From assembly GCA_944324425.1 (NCBI GenBank), contig CALUWE010000001.1, positions 62,001-126,000 of the forward strand: a DNA stretch of 64,000 bases, given 5' to 3'. This document shows positions 26,655 to 35,768 of this stretch, piece after piece (position 1 is the first letter of the stretch; each line of letters begins with the position of its first letter). This DNA is from Candidatus Gastranaerophilales bacterium (GTDB lineage Bacteria; Cyanobacteriota; Vampirovibrionia; Gastranaerophilales; Gastranaerophilaceae). The position numbers were made by a program, and so were the translations under genes. The notes under the pieces were generated by a model, which had not been told where the DNA came from, ran no database searches, and saw only the letters and a list, made by a program, of their open reading frames with translations.

Positions 26655-27574
26655 GTAATTTTATTCGGCTTTGATTTTAGTATGAAAATTTCAGAGTCAT
26701 CTTTTTTGTTATCATTCAAAACCGAAAACCCTAAAATATCTGTCATAAATTTACTTGCCGCTTGAATTAAATCAAACCTTGCTTTAAAGGTGGAAGTTGC
26801 AAGCGCTCTGTTGTAATATTCCATATTGCTCATTGAATTCAGCATTGAATATGAATTTTCGCTTGTTTTTTTGTCTGTTTGAGCGTCAAAAATAATTAAA
26901 AAATCAGTCTTGATTGCATCTTTATTGTTTTGTATTCTGACGGTTTTTACGGCTTCTAAAATATATGTTATAACATCATCAAAATTATTTTGCCAAAGTC
27001 CTGAAATAAAAGCTGAATCACCGTTTTTAACAACTGACAAATTGGGCATCCACTGCTTCATAAGAGTAACAAAGTTGGCATAGCTTCTTGTTTTTGCGTC
27101 AGCTATACTGACAGCGTTTGTATTTGCTATAATTTCATTCACAAAATCAATTTTAAACTTCACATAGGTTGAAAAATATCTGTAACCCAAAATATCCATA
27201 ACCATTTCCTTGTGAAGCTCTTTATTCAGTTTATCCTGCATTATTTGTTTTTTGGCAATATCTTTTATATCATATCTTCTGTCAAGAGCTATCATTAAAT
27301 CTTCCAACTTAGCAAAGATGAAAACAACTCCGCAAAGCAAGATACCCATTATAAAATACCCATATTCCGCTATATGTCCGCCATGAATCTGGGTTGTCGG
27401 AAAGTTATTTGTAATAGGCATTATAAAAAAATTAAAGATGTATGAAAGCGTTTCCGCAAACGGAAAATTGAAAAACCTGTAAAACCAAAAAAGAAGGTAT
27501 AAGGCAGAAACGCCCAATGTTGCAATTTTTAAAATTTGAAAAACAGCAAATAGAGTAAAATAAAGTTTTTTCAT
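26651..27574 (-). CDS. Membrane protein of unknown function in the panBC operon
   Basis: The 307-residue protein has two or three hydrophobic segments in its first 100 residues (including LLCGVVFIFAKLEDL) and a soluble domain of about 200 residues with alternating strands and helices (TDFLIIFDAQTDKK, DILGFSVLNDNKK). No motif I can name. Its start overlaps the panC stop by 4 bp, so it is co-translated with pantothenate genes, but nothing in it suggests CoA metabolism. It may simply be carried on the transcript. Confidence 0.6.
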   Translation of the reverse strand: MKKLYFTLFAVFQILKIATLGVSALYLLFWFYRFFNFPFAETLSYIFNFFIMPITNNFPTTQIHGGHIAEYGYFIMGILLCGVVFIFAKLEDLMIALDRRYDIKDIAKKQIMQDKLNKELHKEMVMDILGYRYFSTYVKFKIDFVNEIIANTNAVSIADAKTRSYANFVTLMKQWMPNLSVVKNGDSAFISGLWQNNFDDVITYILEAVKTVRIQNNKDAIKTDFLIIFDAQTDKKTSENSYSMLNSMSNMEYYNRALATSTFKARFDLIQAASKFMTDILGFSVLNDNKKDDSEIFILKSKPNKIT

Positions 27575-28431
27575 AGTTCCATATTATCAATCAGTCTTAC
27601 TTTTGTCTCGGGCGTCTTTGCAGCAATTAACATTAACGCCTTATTGTTAATTGTATCAATTTTTGTAAAATCTTCAAGGGAAACAATTTCAATATAGTCA
27701 ACATCAAACCCTTCCAGATAGCTAAAAGCAGTGTCAATTAAGGTTTGAGCTTCTTTTATTCCTTTGTCTTTAAGTTCTTTTGCTTTTTTTAAAGCCAATG
27801 ATATATTAACCGCTTTTTTTCTGTCGCTTTCAGATAAATAAGTATTTCTGCTTGAAATTGCAAGCCCGTCTAATTCTCTTACAATTGGGCATTTTTTAAT
27901 TTCAATGTCAAAATCAAGTTCTTCAACCATTTTTTGAATTATAAATAATTGCTGTGCGTCTTTTTGACCAAAATAGGCTCTATTTGGTTTAACCAAATTA
28001 AAAAGCTTTGATACAACAGTGCAAACGCCGTCAAAATGCCCGGGGCGAGATTTGCCGCACAAACGGTTTACATATTTATATGGGGGGCAAACAAGGGTAG
28101 TTTCTTTTTCTTCAAAATAAATATCTGTGTACATTTCCTTTGGGCTTGGCGCAAAAATAATATCAGCGCCCCCTTCTTTTGCAAGTTCAACGTCTTTATC
28201 AAGGGTTCTCGGGTATTTGTCGTAATCTTCATTTGGCCCGAATTGAGTCGGGTTTACAAAAACAGAAACAACAACAAAATCATTTTCTTTATTTGCTGCT
28301 TCAATTAAGCTTTTATGACCGTTATGCAGCGCTCCCATTGTGGGAACAAGCCCTATCGTACCGCATAAACTTTTAAGATAAGATTTTAGTTCTTTCTTTG
28401 TTGATATAACTTTCAAATTCTTCATATTCAT
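27571..28431 (-). CDS. panC: Pantothenate synthetase
   Basis: The 286-residue enzyme condenses pantoate and beta-alanine with ATP. It has the HIGH-like pair LVPTMGALHNGH, FVNPTQFGPNEDYDKYPR, the GQKDAQQLFI motif and the late SSRNTYLS. The gene overlaps panB by 59 bp at its 5' end; an alternative ATG lies two codons downstream (28425). No panD (beta-alanine source) is seen in the window. Confidence 0.96.
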   Translation of the reverse strand: MNMKNLKVISTKKELKSYLKSLCGTIGLVPTMGALHNGHKSLIEAANKENDFVVVSVFVNPTQFGPNEDYDKYPRTLDKDVELAKEGGADIIFAPSPKEMYTDIYFEEKETTLVCPPYKYVNRLCGKSRPGHFDGVCTVVSKLFNLVKPNRAYFGQKDAQQLFIIQKMVEELDFDIEIKKCPIVRELDGLAISSRNTYLSESDRKKAVNISLALKKAKELKDKGIKEAQTLIDTAFSYLEGFDVDYIEIVSLEDFTKIDTINNKALMLIAAKTPETKVRLIDNMEL

Positions 28432-29233
28432 CTTCTTTCAACTGAAAACTTTCGTTATCATCGGGGAAAGTTTGTTCTTTAACATCTTTTACATAATTTG
28501 AAACAGCATCTTTTATTGTTGTTTTTATATCCGCATATTTTCTTACAAATTTTGGCGAAAAACCGTCAAATTTGCCTAAAATATCATCCACGACAAGAAT
28601 TTGCCCGTCTGTATATTTGCCTGCCCCAATTCCTATAACAGGAATTTCAAGCTGTTTAGAAATATATTTGGCGCAAATATCGGGCACCATTTCAAGAACA
28701 AGCGAAAATGCGCCTGCGTCTTGAATTTTTTTGGCTGCATCTAAAATTTTAATTGTATTTTTTAAATTTTTCCCTTGAACAAAATGTCCGCCAAGAACAT
28801 TTATATATTGAGGAGTAAACCCCAAATGCCCCATAACAGGGATTCCTGATTGAGTCATTTGTTTGATTGTATCAATTATATAATCAAACCCGCCTTCAAT
28901 TTTAACTGCCCCTGCACCAAGACGAATTAATTCACCGGCATTTTTAACGGCTTCGAAAACCCCTGTATGGTAGCTCATAAAAGGCATATCAACCACAATA
29001 AGAGGGTTTTTTGCACCGTTTACAACAGCACGGGTAAAAACCTTCATATCATCCAAAGTAACCTTTGTTGTTGAATCATACCCTAAAACTACCTGCCCGA
29101 CGGAATCTCCAACCAAAATAAGGTCAATTCCGGCTTCATCCGCAAACTTTGCCGTTGAAAAATCATAAGATGTGAGAGCAGCAATTTTTGTACCCTCTTT
29201 TTTCATTTTTTGAATTTTCAGAGGTGTTAACAT
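28373..29233 (-). CDS. panB: 3-methyl-2-oxobutanoate hydroxymethyltransferase
   Basis: The 286-residue TIM-barrel enzyme adds a hydroxymethyl group from methylene-tetrahydrofolate to ketoisovalerate, making ketopantoate. The motifs ALTSYDFSTAK, LVGDSVGQVVLGYDST and MGHLGFTPQ are family marks. The start at 29233 follows the yvcK stop by 1 bp and has AAGGAG about 7 nt upstream; a longer frame would add residues inside yvcK. The C-terminal tail past residue 260 is acidic and slightly longer than usual, and it is where panC begins. Confidence 0.95.
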   Translation of the reverse strand: MLTPLKIQKMKKEGTKIAALTSYDFSTAKFADEAGIDLILVGDSVGQVVLGYDSTTKVTLDDMKVFTRAVVNGAKNPLIVVDMPFMSYHTGVFEAVKNAGELIRLGAGAVKIEGGFDYIIDTIKQMTQSGIPVMGHLGFTPQYINVLGGHFVQGKNLKNTIKILDAAKKIQDAGAFSLVLEMVPDICAKYISKQLEIPVIGIGAGKYTDGQILVVDDILGKFDGFSPKFVRKYADIKTTIKDAVSNYVKDVKEQTFPDDNESFQLKEDEYEEFESYINKERTKILS

Positions 29234-29234
29234 C

Positions 29235-30560
29235 TTAAAGCTCCTTTTTGCCTCTTTTTCTGTACCAGAAATAAATTGATTTAGCGAGTTTTTTAGGGTC
29301 GTGGCGAACAAACCCTTCTTTGTTTTCTTGAATTAATTTGCTTCTTACGATTTCAACACCCAATTCTTTTATGGCCGTCGTATCTTCTTCAACAGGGTGT
29401 GAATCTTTTTCTTCGTATTTTTTTGCAAGGTTAAAAGGCAGACTATCATTTACCATAACGGCATCAAACAGTTTTTCGTTTGCGCCTGATTTAACCGCAT
29501 GGCGAAATAGAGCCCTTATATGGTCTGAAACGGAGTAATTATCAGTTTCACCCGGTTGAGTCATTACGTTGCATACATATATTTTTGCAGCATGAGAATT
29601 TGAAACAGCTTCCGCTATACCATCCACTAAAAGGTTTGGAATAATTGACGTATAAAGGCTCCCGGGGCCTAAAATTATTAAATCGGCAGAATTTATCGCT
29701 TCAATAACATCATGGGTGGGTTTACAGTGAAGAGGTTCCGAAAACAATTCAACAATTCTTTTGCCTGCTTCAGGAATTGAGCTTTCGCCTTTTACAATGG
29801 AGCCGTCTTCCATTTTTGCCATTAGGCGCATATCATCAACCGTTGCAGGTAAAACTCTTCCTCTTATTAATAAAACTTTAGAGCTTTCTCTTATAGCAGA
29901 TACCATATCTCCGCAAATAGATGTCATTGCGGTAATAAAGAGGTTCCCAAAACTGTGCCCCTCCAATCCTTCGCCTGATTTAAAACGATATTGAAAAAGT
30001 TTTGTTACAATATCATCATCATCAGCCAAAGCTGCGATACAGTTTCTGATGTCTCCCGGGGGCAAAATGCCCATTTCTTCTCTTAATCTGCCTGATGAAC
30101 CGCCGTCATCTCCGACGGTTACAATAGCTGTTATATTGTTTGTTAATTTTTTAATACCCTTTAATAAAGTTGATAAACCTGTACCGCCCCCTATTGCAAC
30201 AATTTTAGGGCCATGGTTTAATTTCATTCTTCTGTATAAAGCTTCGCCCATTGCTTTTCTGTTTCTTTGGCCCTTAACATCCATCATTGAAAAGTTCGTT
30301 TCTTGCCAAGCCTTAAGAAAGATAATCGCACCGATTACAATAAAGACAATGCCTGCAACTTCGGGCTGAATTATATGATACATTTTTTTTGCATATTTAA
30401 TTAAAAAATAAATAGGTTCTAATTTAAACATTAAAGTTGCGCCGATGGCCGCCATAACGGCGCCCACAATAATAAGAGCAAACCAACGTTTTAATTTTAG
30501 CCCCGGAACAAGCCAAAGCGTGCCTGTCGGCATTTTAACCCTTGTTTTAAATATTTTCAT
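29235..30560 (-). CDS. yvcK: YvcK/CofD-like gluconeogenesis factor, membrane-anchored
   Basis: The 441-residue protein has two N-terminal membrane helices (about 25-45 and 60-82) and a cytoplasmic CofD-like domain starting VAIGGGTGLSTLLKG, with TVGDDGGSSGRLREEMG and PPGDIRNC following. YvcK proteins bind UDP-sugars and are needed for cell-wall homeostasis and growth on gluconeogenic carbon in Firmicutes. The membrane anchor is a variation known from other phyla. It lies between a YcsF-like gene and panB with 1-3 bp spacing. Confidence 0.9.
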   Translation of the reverse strand: MKIFKTRVKMPTGTLWLVPGLKLKRWFALIIVGAVMAAIGATLMFKLEPIYFLIKYAKKMYHIIQPEVAGIVFIVIGAIIFLKAWQETNFSMMDVKGQRNRKAMGEALYRRMKLNHGPKIVAIGGGTGLSTLLKGIKKLTNNITAIVTVGDDGGSSGRLREEMGILPPGDIRNCIAALADDDDIVTKLFQYRFKSGEGLEGHSFGNLFITAMTSICGDMVSAIRESSKVLLIRGRVLPATVDDMRLMAKMEDGSIVKGESSIPEAGKRIVELFSEPLHCKPTHDVIEAINSADLIILGPGSLYTSIIPNLLVDGIAEAVSNSHAAKIYVCNVMTQPGETDNYSVSDHIRALFRHAVKSGANEKLFDAVMVNDSLPFNLAKKYEEKDSHPVEEDTTAIKELGVEIVRSKLIQENKEGFVRHDPKKLAKSIYFWYRKRGKKEL

Positions 30561-30563
30561 AAC

Positions 30564-31205
30564 CTACACCTGCCCGGATACTCTATTGTAATTTACGGGA
30601 GCCGGCTTAATGACGTCATAAGCCCTTTTTGCATTTTCCAAAGTTTTAAAATGAACCGTTTCAGGAACATTTTCCATTTCTCTTAACTGCCTGACGGACA
30701 TATTATCATCAAACAAAACTTCATACGGGCAATTAATTTTAGCTTCTTCTTCCAAGAACTTTTTCATTTCATAATTTGTGATGTATAAATTAAGCCAGGG
30801 ATTAACTTTTTTAATAGCCATAGCAACTGTTTTTGCAAAATCTTTATCGGTTGCAAGTTTATTGTTCATTGCGCCATGGCATCTTACATTTTCAATCTCT
30901 AAGCCCATGGTTTTTGCGTAAGAAGAAATTGCGCCTATTTGATATAAAACCATAGCTTCAATTTCATCCTCGGTTAACTCCATTGTTCTTTTACCAAAGC
31001 CGGAAATATCTGGATAGCCGATATGTGCCCCTATTGCAAGATTATTTTCTTTTGCAAACAATAAGGCTTCTTTAATACTCATAGGATCTCCCGCGTGAAA
31101 ACCGGCCGATATATTAACGGAACTCATATATTTTGCGGTTTCATAAGCGGTTTTATCTTTATATACTCCAAATTCCTGAGCCAAATCAGAATTAAAATCA
31201 AACAA
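30564..31205 (-). CDS. LamB/YcsF (PxpA-like) family protein, short and divergent
   Basis: The 213-residue protein matches the LamB/YcsF family: FNSDLAQEFGVY, SAGFHAGDPMSIKEAL, GAHIGYPDISGFGKR and YQIGAIS are readable. PxpA is the 5-oxoprolinase A subunit and normally works with PxpB and PxpC. Neither partner is here, the protein is about 35 residues shorter than usual, and the family motif KPHGALYN has become RCHGAMNN. It may be a stand-alone hydrolase with another substrate. It is in an envelope/CoA operon between the LCP protein and yvcK. Confidence 0.8.
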   Translation of the reverse strand: MFDFNSDLAQEFGVYKDKTAYETAKYMSSVNISAGFHAGDPMSIKEALLFAKENNLAIGAHIGYPDISGFGKRTMELTEDEIEAMVLYQIGAISSYAKTMGLEIENVRCHGAMNNKLATDKDFAKTVAMAIKKVNPWLNLYITNYEMKKFLEEEAKINCPYEVLFDDNMSVRQLREMENVPETVHFKTLENAKRAYDVIKPAPVNYNRVSGQV

Positions 31206-31255
31206 TTTTTATCACCTTTTAAATTAATTACAGAAATAATTATACAATAAAAAAA

Positions 31256-32551
31256 CTATTTTGAAGAACCTGCAAGAACAACAGTGAAATCTCTTGCGGC
31301 TTTGTTTATACCTATTGCATCATAAACCGTTTGCTTATCCTTTAAAAAGTAAATTGTGTGCTTTAAGCTTTGAATGGTTTCGTTCGGAAGATCGAAATTG
31401 TGAATTGCTATATGGTCATGACCCAAAATTTTAACTTGCTTTAAATTAACGTTAATTCCGTTTGCTTCCAATTCTTTTTGAAGTTCAAGCGCTTTTTGTT
31501 CTTCGGACGGTATGTATAAAATTCCTGCTTCAACGGGCCTGTCAAGCACCTTGGGCCTTTCGCCGTAAACAAGTTTATTTACCATATCCTGAACGCCGTC
31601 AGGGTCTAATATCCAATATGAAATATACCCTCTTTGAGAAGGCTCCCCGGGGAGCGTTGCCACTTTAATTTGGCTTGAATCAACCGTTTTTGCAAGGGCT
31701 GCATATTGAGCCAATTCGTAGAATGAAAAATCCGTTTGAATATTTTTTGATATAGATTTTACAATGTCAGGAATTTTTACAATTAAGCTCGGATCTTTCA
31801 TTTTATCTGCAAGCGCATTTAAAAACCACTGCTGGCGGCGAATTCTTCCGATATCGCCAAGAGCGTCTTTTCTGTATCTTAAATATCCTTCAGCTTCAGC
31901 GCCATTTAAGTGTTGAATTCCTTTTTCCAAATTAATGTGAAGGCCTGCCGTATTGTCGTTATAATACATATTTTTTTCAACATAAACATCAAGCCCGCCT
32001 ATTTTATCAATAAATTCAATCAATGCTTTATTTGAAACAACCAAATAGTGGTCAATTCTGACCCCTAAAGTTTGTTCAATGGTTTTAATTGAAGCTTCTA
32101 CGCCGCCATAGGCAAAAGCGTGATTTATTTTATCGGGGTTTGAGCGCGAATGAATATAAACTTTGGAATCTCTTGGGATTGAAATAATATTTATGTTTTT
32201 AGCATGAGGCGCTATTGAAATTAAATAAATGGAATCTGACCTTGCATGGTCAAAGGGGTCATTTGCATTATCAGAAACATCAACACCCATAAGAAGAACA
32301 TTTTGCCTTCTTGCACCGAAAGGAAGGGTGAATTCCCATTTTTTATCACCTTTTGGATTATTTGCACCAAAACCTGCAATAAAATCTTTTATTTCCGTTC
32401 TATAAACAAAAATTGCAGCCAAAAACACAAGAACAAAGCATATAATAAAATGTTTTATAAAATTATTTTCAATTCTTCTTACTTTTCTTATGCGGTTTTT
32501 ATTAATGGGGATGTCGTTTATTGCTTCTTTATTATCTTCCGTTATATTCAT
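31256..32551 (-). CDS. LytR-CpsA-Psr (LCP) family glycopolymer ligase
   Basis: The 431-residue membrane-anchored protein has a short cytoplasmic tail, one membrane helix (about 32-50) and an extracytoplasmic LCP domain with LLMGVDVSDN, ARSDSIYLISI, ISIPRDSKVYI and the arginine-rich YLRYRKDALGDIGRIRRQQ, which binds polyprenyl pyrophosphate. A C-terminal LytR_C-like part (about 340-430) follows. LCP enzymes attach glycopolymers from lipid carriers to peptidoglycan. The start at 32551 has AAAGG upstream. It diverges from a TPR protein and heads the six-gene minus unit. Confidence 0.9.
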   Translation of the reverse strand: MNITEDNKEAINDIPINKNRIRKVRRIENNFIKHFIICFVLVFLAAIFVYRTEIKDFIAGFGANNPKGDKKWEFTLPFGARRQNVLLMGVDVSDNANDPFDHARSDSIYLISIAPHAKNINIISIPRDSKVYIHSRSNPDKINHAFAYGGVEASIKTIEQTLGVRIDHYLVVSNKALIEFIDKIGGLDVYVEKNMYYNDNTAGLHINLEKGIQHLNGAEAEGYLRYRKDALGDIGRIRRQQWFLNALADKMKDPSLIVKIPDIVKSISKNIQTDFSFYELAQYAALAKTVDSSQIKVATLPGEPSQRGYISYWILDPDGVQDMVNKLVYGERPKVLDRPVEAGILYIPSEEQKALELQKELEANGINVNLKQVKILGHDHIAIHNFDLPNETIQSLKHTIYFLKDKQTVYDAIGINKAARDFTVVLAGSSK

Positions 32552-32676
32552 TTTTATGCCTTTTGAAACTAATTCTTTAAACAATAATGCTCTACTATTC
32601 TACTTTAAAAATAATTTCTTGCAAAATGGAATCATTAAATGGTACGATTTTATTAGCTTTAAAAAAGGAATTATAT

Positions 32677-33273
32677 ATGAAATTTTTATATTTAATTTTT
32701 ATATTTTTTATTTTTGGGGGTGTTTCATTTGCCGGTGAATTAACGGCAGATGATATTTTTGATATTAAACAAAACGCATTTGCCTTATATAACACAAACC
32801 ATATTAATGAAGCTTATGAAATGCTGAATAAAATTCCGAACGACAAAAAAGACGAAGAAACTTATTTGATTTTGGCAAACATTGAACAAGACAAAAACAA
32901 TGAAAACGAAGCAATTAAAAATTTAAAGCTCGCAATTCAAAAGAACCCTGAATTTTATAAGCCTTATTATAATTTGGGATGTATTTTTATGAAAAGAAGA
33001 ATTTACCCTCTTGCGATTGAAAATTTTGAACTTGCAAAAAAATATAATAAAGAAAATGCTTATGTGCTTTATAATTTAGGCTGTGCATATATGAATGCGG
33101 GCGAATTTAAAAAGGCAAAAAGGAATTTTATAAAAGCAATTTACATTAAAAATGACGAAAAAAATTTTTATTACAATTTAGCTTACGTAAATAAAAAATT
33201 AGGCAAAGAAAAAGACTCTAAAAAAATTATAGATTTTTATAATCAAACTTTTATTGAAAATAAAGCCAACTGA
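32677..33273 (+). CDS. Exported TPR-repeat protein
   Basis: The 198-residue protein has a signal peptide (MKFLYLIFIFFIFGGVSFAG) and at least three tetratricopeptide repeats, for example NPEFYKPYYNLGCIFMKRR and NAYVLYNLGCAYMNAGEFKKAKRNF. It is likely a periplasmic scaffold for protein contacts. The start at 32677 is set by the signal peptide and by AAAAAGGA 8-9 nt upstream; a frame starting at 32587 would add 30 unrelated residues. It precedes recG by 15 bp. Confidence 0.8.
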   Translation: MKFLYLIFIFFIFGGVSFAGELTADDIFDIKQNAFALYNTNHINEAYEMLNKIPNDKKDEETYLILANIEQDKNNENEAIKNLKLAIQKNPEFYKPYYNLGCIFMKRRIYPLAIENFELAKKYNKENAYVLYNLGCAYMNAGEFKKAKRNFIKAIYIKNDEKNFYYNLAYVNKKLGKEKDSKKIIDFYNQTFIENKAN

Positions 33274-33288
33274 TTATAAAATTTAAGA

Positions 33289-35715
33289 ATGGATTTGGGT
33301 TTTGATGAAATTTATTTCGGAATAAAAAAAGCTGTTGAAGTTGAAAAGAAAAAACAGTTTATAAATGTGCAGGGAAAAAATTCAACTTTTTCAAAGTTTA
33401 TTTTATCTTCACTTGAAAAATTCAGAAAAATGTTGTCAAGACAAGATAAATTAAAGCTTGATTCCCTTATTTTATCTTTTGAAACCTATGAATTTGATTC
33501 CCTTGATTTTAGAATGAAGGCTGTTGATAAATTAGTTGAAACTTTTGTTGAATATAAAAAAATTAAAGATAAAAAAGAAGCCTTAATTAAAAAACAAAAC
33601 CTTGAACTTGATAAAATTAAAACAAAAGATGACCCCTTAAATGAAACGGATGTTTGTTTTATTAAGGGTGTCGGGCCCCATATAAGCGAAATATTTAAAA
33701 AAATCGGGATTAGAACAGTTAAAGATTTAATTGAATACTATCCTAAAAGATATATTGACTATGAAGGCTTAACCAAAATTAAAAATTTAGAAATAGGCTC
33801 TAATGTAACAATAACAGGCGTTATAACAAACGTTACCGTTTATGAATCAAAAAGGGGTCTTACGATTCACACAATTACAATTTCAGACGGCACGGGTAAA
33901 ATTTTAATTAACTTTTTCTATAAAGTTAAAAATAAAAAGATGATAAATTTTTATAGAGAAAAATACCCCCTATCATCTGTTATTTTAGCAATAGGAACTG
34001 TCAAAAAAGATAATTTCAAAGGTAAATTAACCCTTGATAAACCCGAAATTCAAATTTTAGGGGATGGCATTGAAGATGAAAATGAACTTGAAATGGCAGA
34101 CGGCAGAATCATCCCCGTTTATTCTTTAACTGAAAACTTAAATTCAGGCATTTTAGTTAAAGCAATTAAAAATGCACTTATTAAATTTGATGAATTTTTA
34201 ATTGATAATCTTCCAAATGAAATTATTCAAAAAAGAAACCTTTTAAATTATAAAGATGCAATAAATAAAATTCATTTTCCAAAAAATGGGGAAGAGCTTA
34301 TAAGAGCAAGAACAAGGCTTGTTTATGAAGAGCTTTTTATAATGCAATTAAACCTTGCAATTTTAAGAGAAGAAACCAAAAAATTAAATTCAATAAGTTT
34401 AGAGATTAAAAAAGGGGGGCTGGTTGAAAAGTTTGTTAAATCGCTTCCTTTTGAATTAACCAATGCCCAAAAAGAAGCATTTAAAGAAATTTTAGCTGAT
34501 ATAAAATCGCCGCATCCTATGCAAAGGTTGTTGCAAGGGGATGTTGGAAGCGGAAAAACCGTTGTTGCCTGTATGGTGCTATTGGCTGCAATTGAAAACG
34601 GGTGTCAGGGGGCTATTATGGCGCCAACTGAAATTTTAGCAAGCCAGCATTATAAAAATTTTATTCATTGGCTGTTACCGATGAATGTAAGTGTCGGTTT
34701 ATTTTTGGGGAAAAATACCGCAAAAACAAGAAAAGAAATGCTCACCAACCTAAAAAACGGGCAGATGGATATTGCGGTCGGAACCCATGCTTTAATTCAA
34801 AATGAAGTTGAATTTAACAATTTAGGCGTTGTTGTGATAGATGAACAGCACAGGTTTGGCGTAAACCAAAGAATGAGGCTTTTTTCAAAAGGAAAAAGCC
34901 CCCAAACGCTAACCATGACAGCAACCCCGATTCCAAGAACATTGGCACTAACCGTTCATGGCGACCTTGATGTTACAACAATAGATGAAATGCCGAAAGG
35001 CAGGGTTCCCATTATAACAAAATTATTCAGCGGGGCAAAAAGAACAACGGTTTATGAAAAAATTGAACAGGAAATTTTAAAAGGCCATCAGGCATATATT
35101 GTATATCCTTTAATTGATGAATCCGAAACAATAACCGCTAAATGTGCAACAGAAGAAGCAATTAAACTTCAAACAGGCTTTTTTAAAAATTATAAAGTCG
35201 GTTTATTACACGGAAAATTATCCGGTATTGAAAAAGATAAAGTTATGGCTGATTTTAAAAATAAACTTTATGACATTTTGGTTTGCACAACTGTTGTTGA
35301 AGTTGGCGTTGATGTTCCAAATGCAACGGTTATGGTTATTGAAAACGCAGAAAGGTTCGGTTTATCGCAATTGCACCAGTTAAGAGGAAGAGTCGGAAGG
35401 TCAAATATTCAATCTTATTGCGTTTTAATAACGGGAAAAACATCAAAACAAACAAGAGATAAACTTTCTGTTTTAGAACAAACAAATAACGGTTTTATTG
35501 TTGCCCAAAAAGATTTAGAAATCAGAGGCCCGGGGGAATTTATGGGGACAAGGCAATCGGGTATCCCCGAATTATCTTTATTTGATTTTTCAAAAGATAT
35601 AAAAATTTTAGAAATGGCAAGAGAAGATGCTTTTGAATTTGCCAAAAACAACAATATAAACGATTTTCCCAATTTAAAGAAAATGCTTGTAGAAAAGAAT
35701 TTATTTAAAAGTTAA
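33289..35715 (+). CDS. recG: ATP-dependent DNA helicase RecG
   Basis: The 808-residue helicase remodels stalled replication forks and Holliday junctions. An extra N-terminal domain of about 110 residues precedes an HhH-like KGVGPHISEIFKKIG, the wedge/OB domain (about 160-270), then the motor with GDVGSGKTVVA, VIDEQHRFG, TMTATPIPRTLAL, HGKLSG and QLHQLRGRVGR. The long N-terminus resembles RecG of cyanobacteria rather than the roughly 690-residue enterobacterial form. A TATAAA box lies about 8 nt upstream of the ATG. Confidence 0.96.
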   Translation: MDLGFDEIYFGIKKAVEVEKKKQFINVQGKNSTFSKFILSSLEKFRKMLSRQDKLKLDSLILSFETYEFDSLDFRMKAVDKLVETFVEYKKIKDKKEALIKKQNLELDKIKTKDDPLNETDVCFIKGVGPHISEIFKKIGIRTVKDLIEYYPKRYIDYEGLTKIKNLEIGSNVTITGVITNVTVYESKRGLTIHTITISDGTGKILINFFYKVKNKKMINFYREKYPLSSVILAIGTVKKDNFKGKLTLDKPEIQILGDGIEDENELEMADGRIIPVYSLTENLNSGILVKAIKNALIKFDEFLIDNLPNEIIQKRNLLNYKDAINKIHFPKNGEELIRARTRLVYEELFIMQLNLAILREETKKLNSISLEIKKGGLVEKFVKSLPFELTNAQKEAFKEILADIKSPHPMQRLLQGDVGSGKTVVACMVLLAAIENGCQGAIMAPTEILASQHYKNFIHWLLPMNVSVGLFLGKNTAKTRKEMLTNLKNGQMDIAVGTHALIQNEVEFNNLGVVVIDEQHRFGVNQRMRLFSKGKSPQTLTMTATPIPRTLALTVHGDLDVTTIDEMPKGRVPIITKLFSGAKRTTVYEKIEQEILKGHQAYIVYPLIDESETITAKCATEEAIKLQTGFFKNYKVGLLHGKLSGIEKDKVMADFKNKLYDILVCTTVVEVGVDVPNATVMVIENAERFGLSQLHQLRGRVGRSNIQSYCVLITGKTSKQTRDKLSVLEQTNNGFIVAQKDLEIRGPGEFMGTRQSGIPELSLFDFSKDIKILEMAREDAFEFAKNNNINDFPNLKKMLVEKNLFKS

Positions 35716-35768
35716 TTTTCAAATTTTTATGGTAAATTAAACTTATTGAAAGATAAGGATTGTTTTTT

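Noticed and set aside
35760-35768. TTG start for the acyltransferase and similar upstream extensions of accD, panB, PilZ, yitT-like and coiled-coil genes
   Set aside because: Ribosome sites, signal peptides or conserved N-termini place the starts downstream as annotated.
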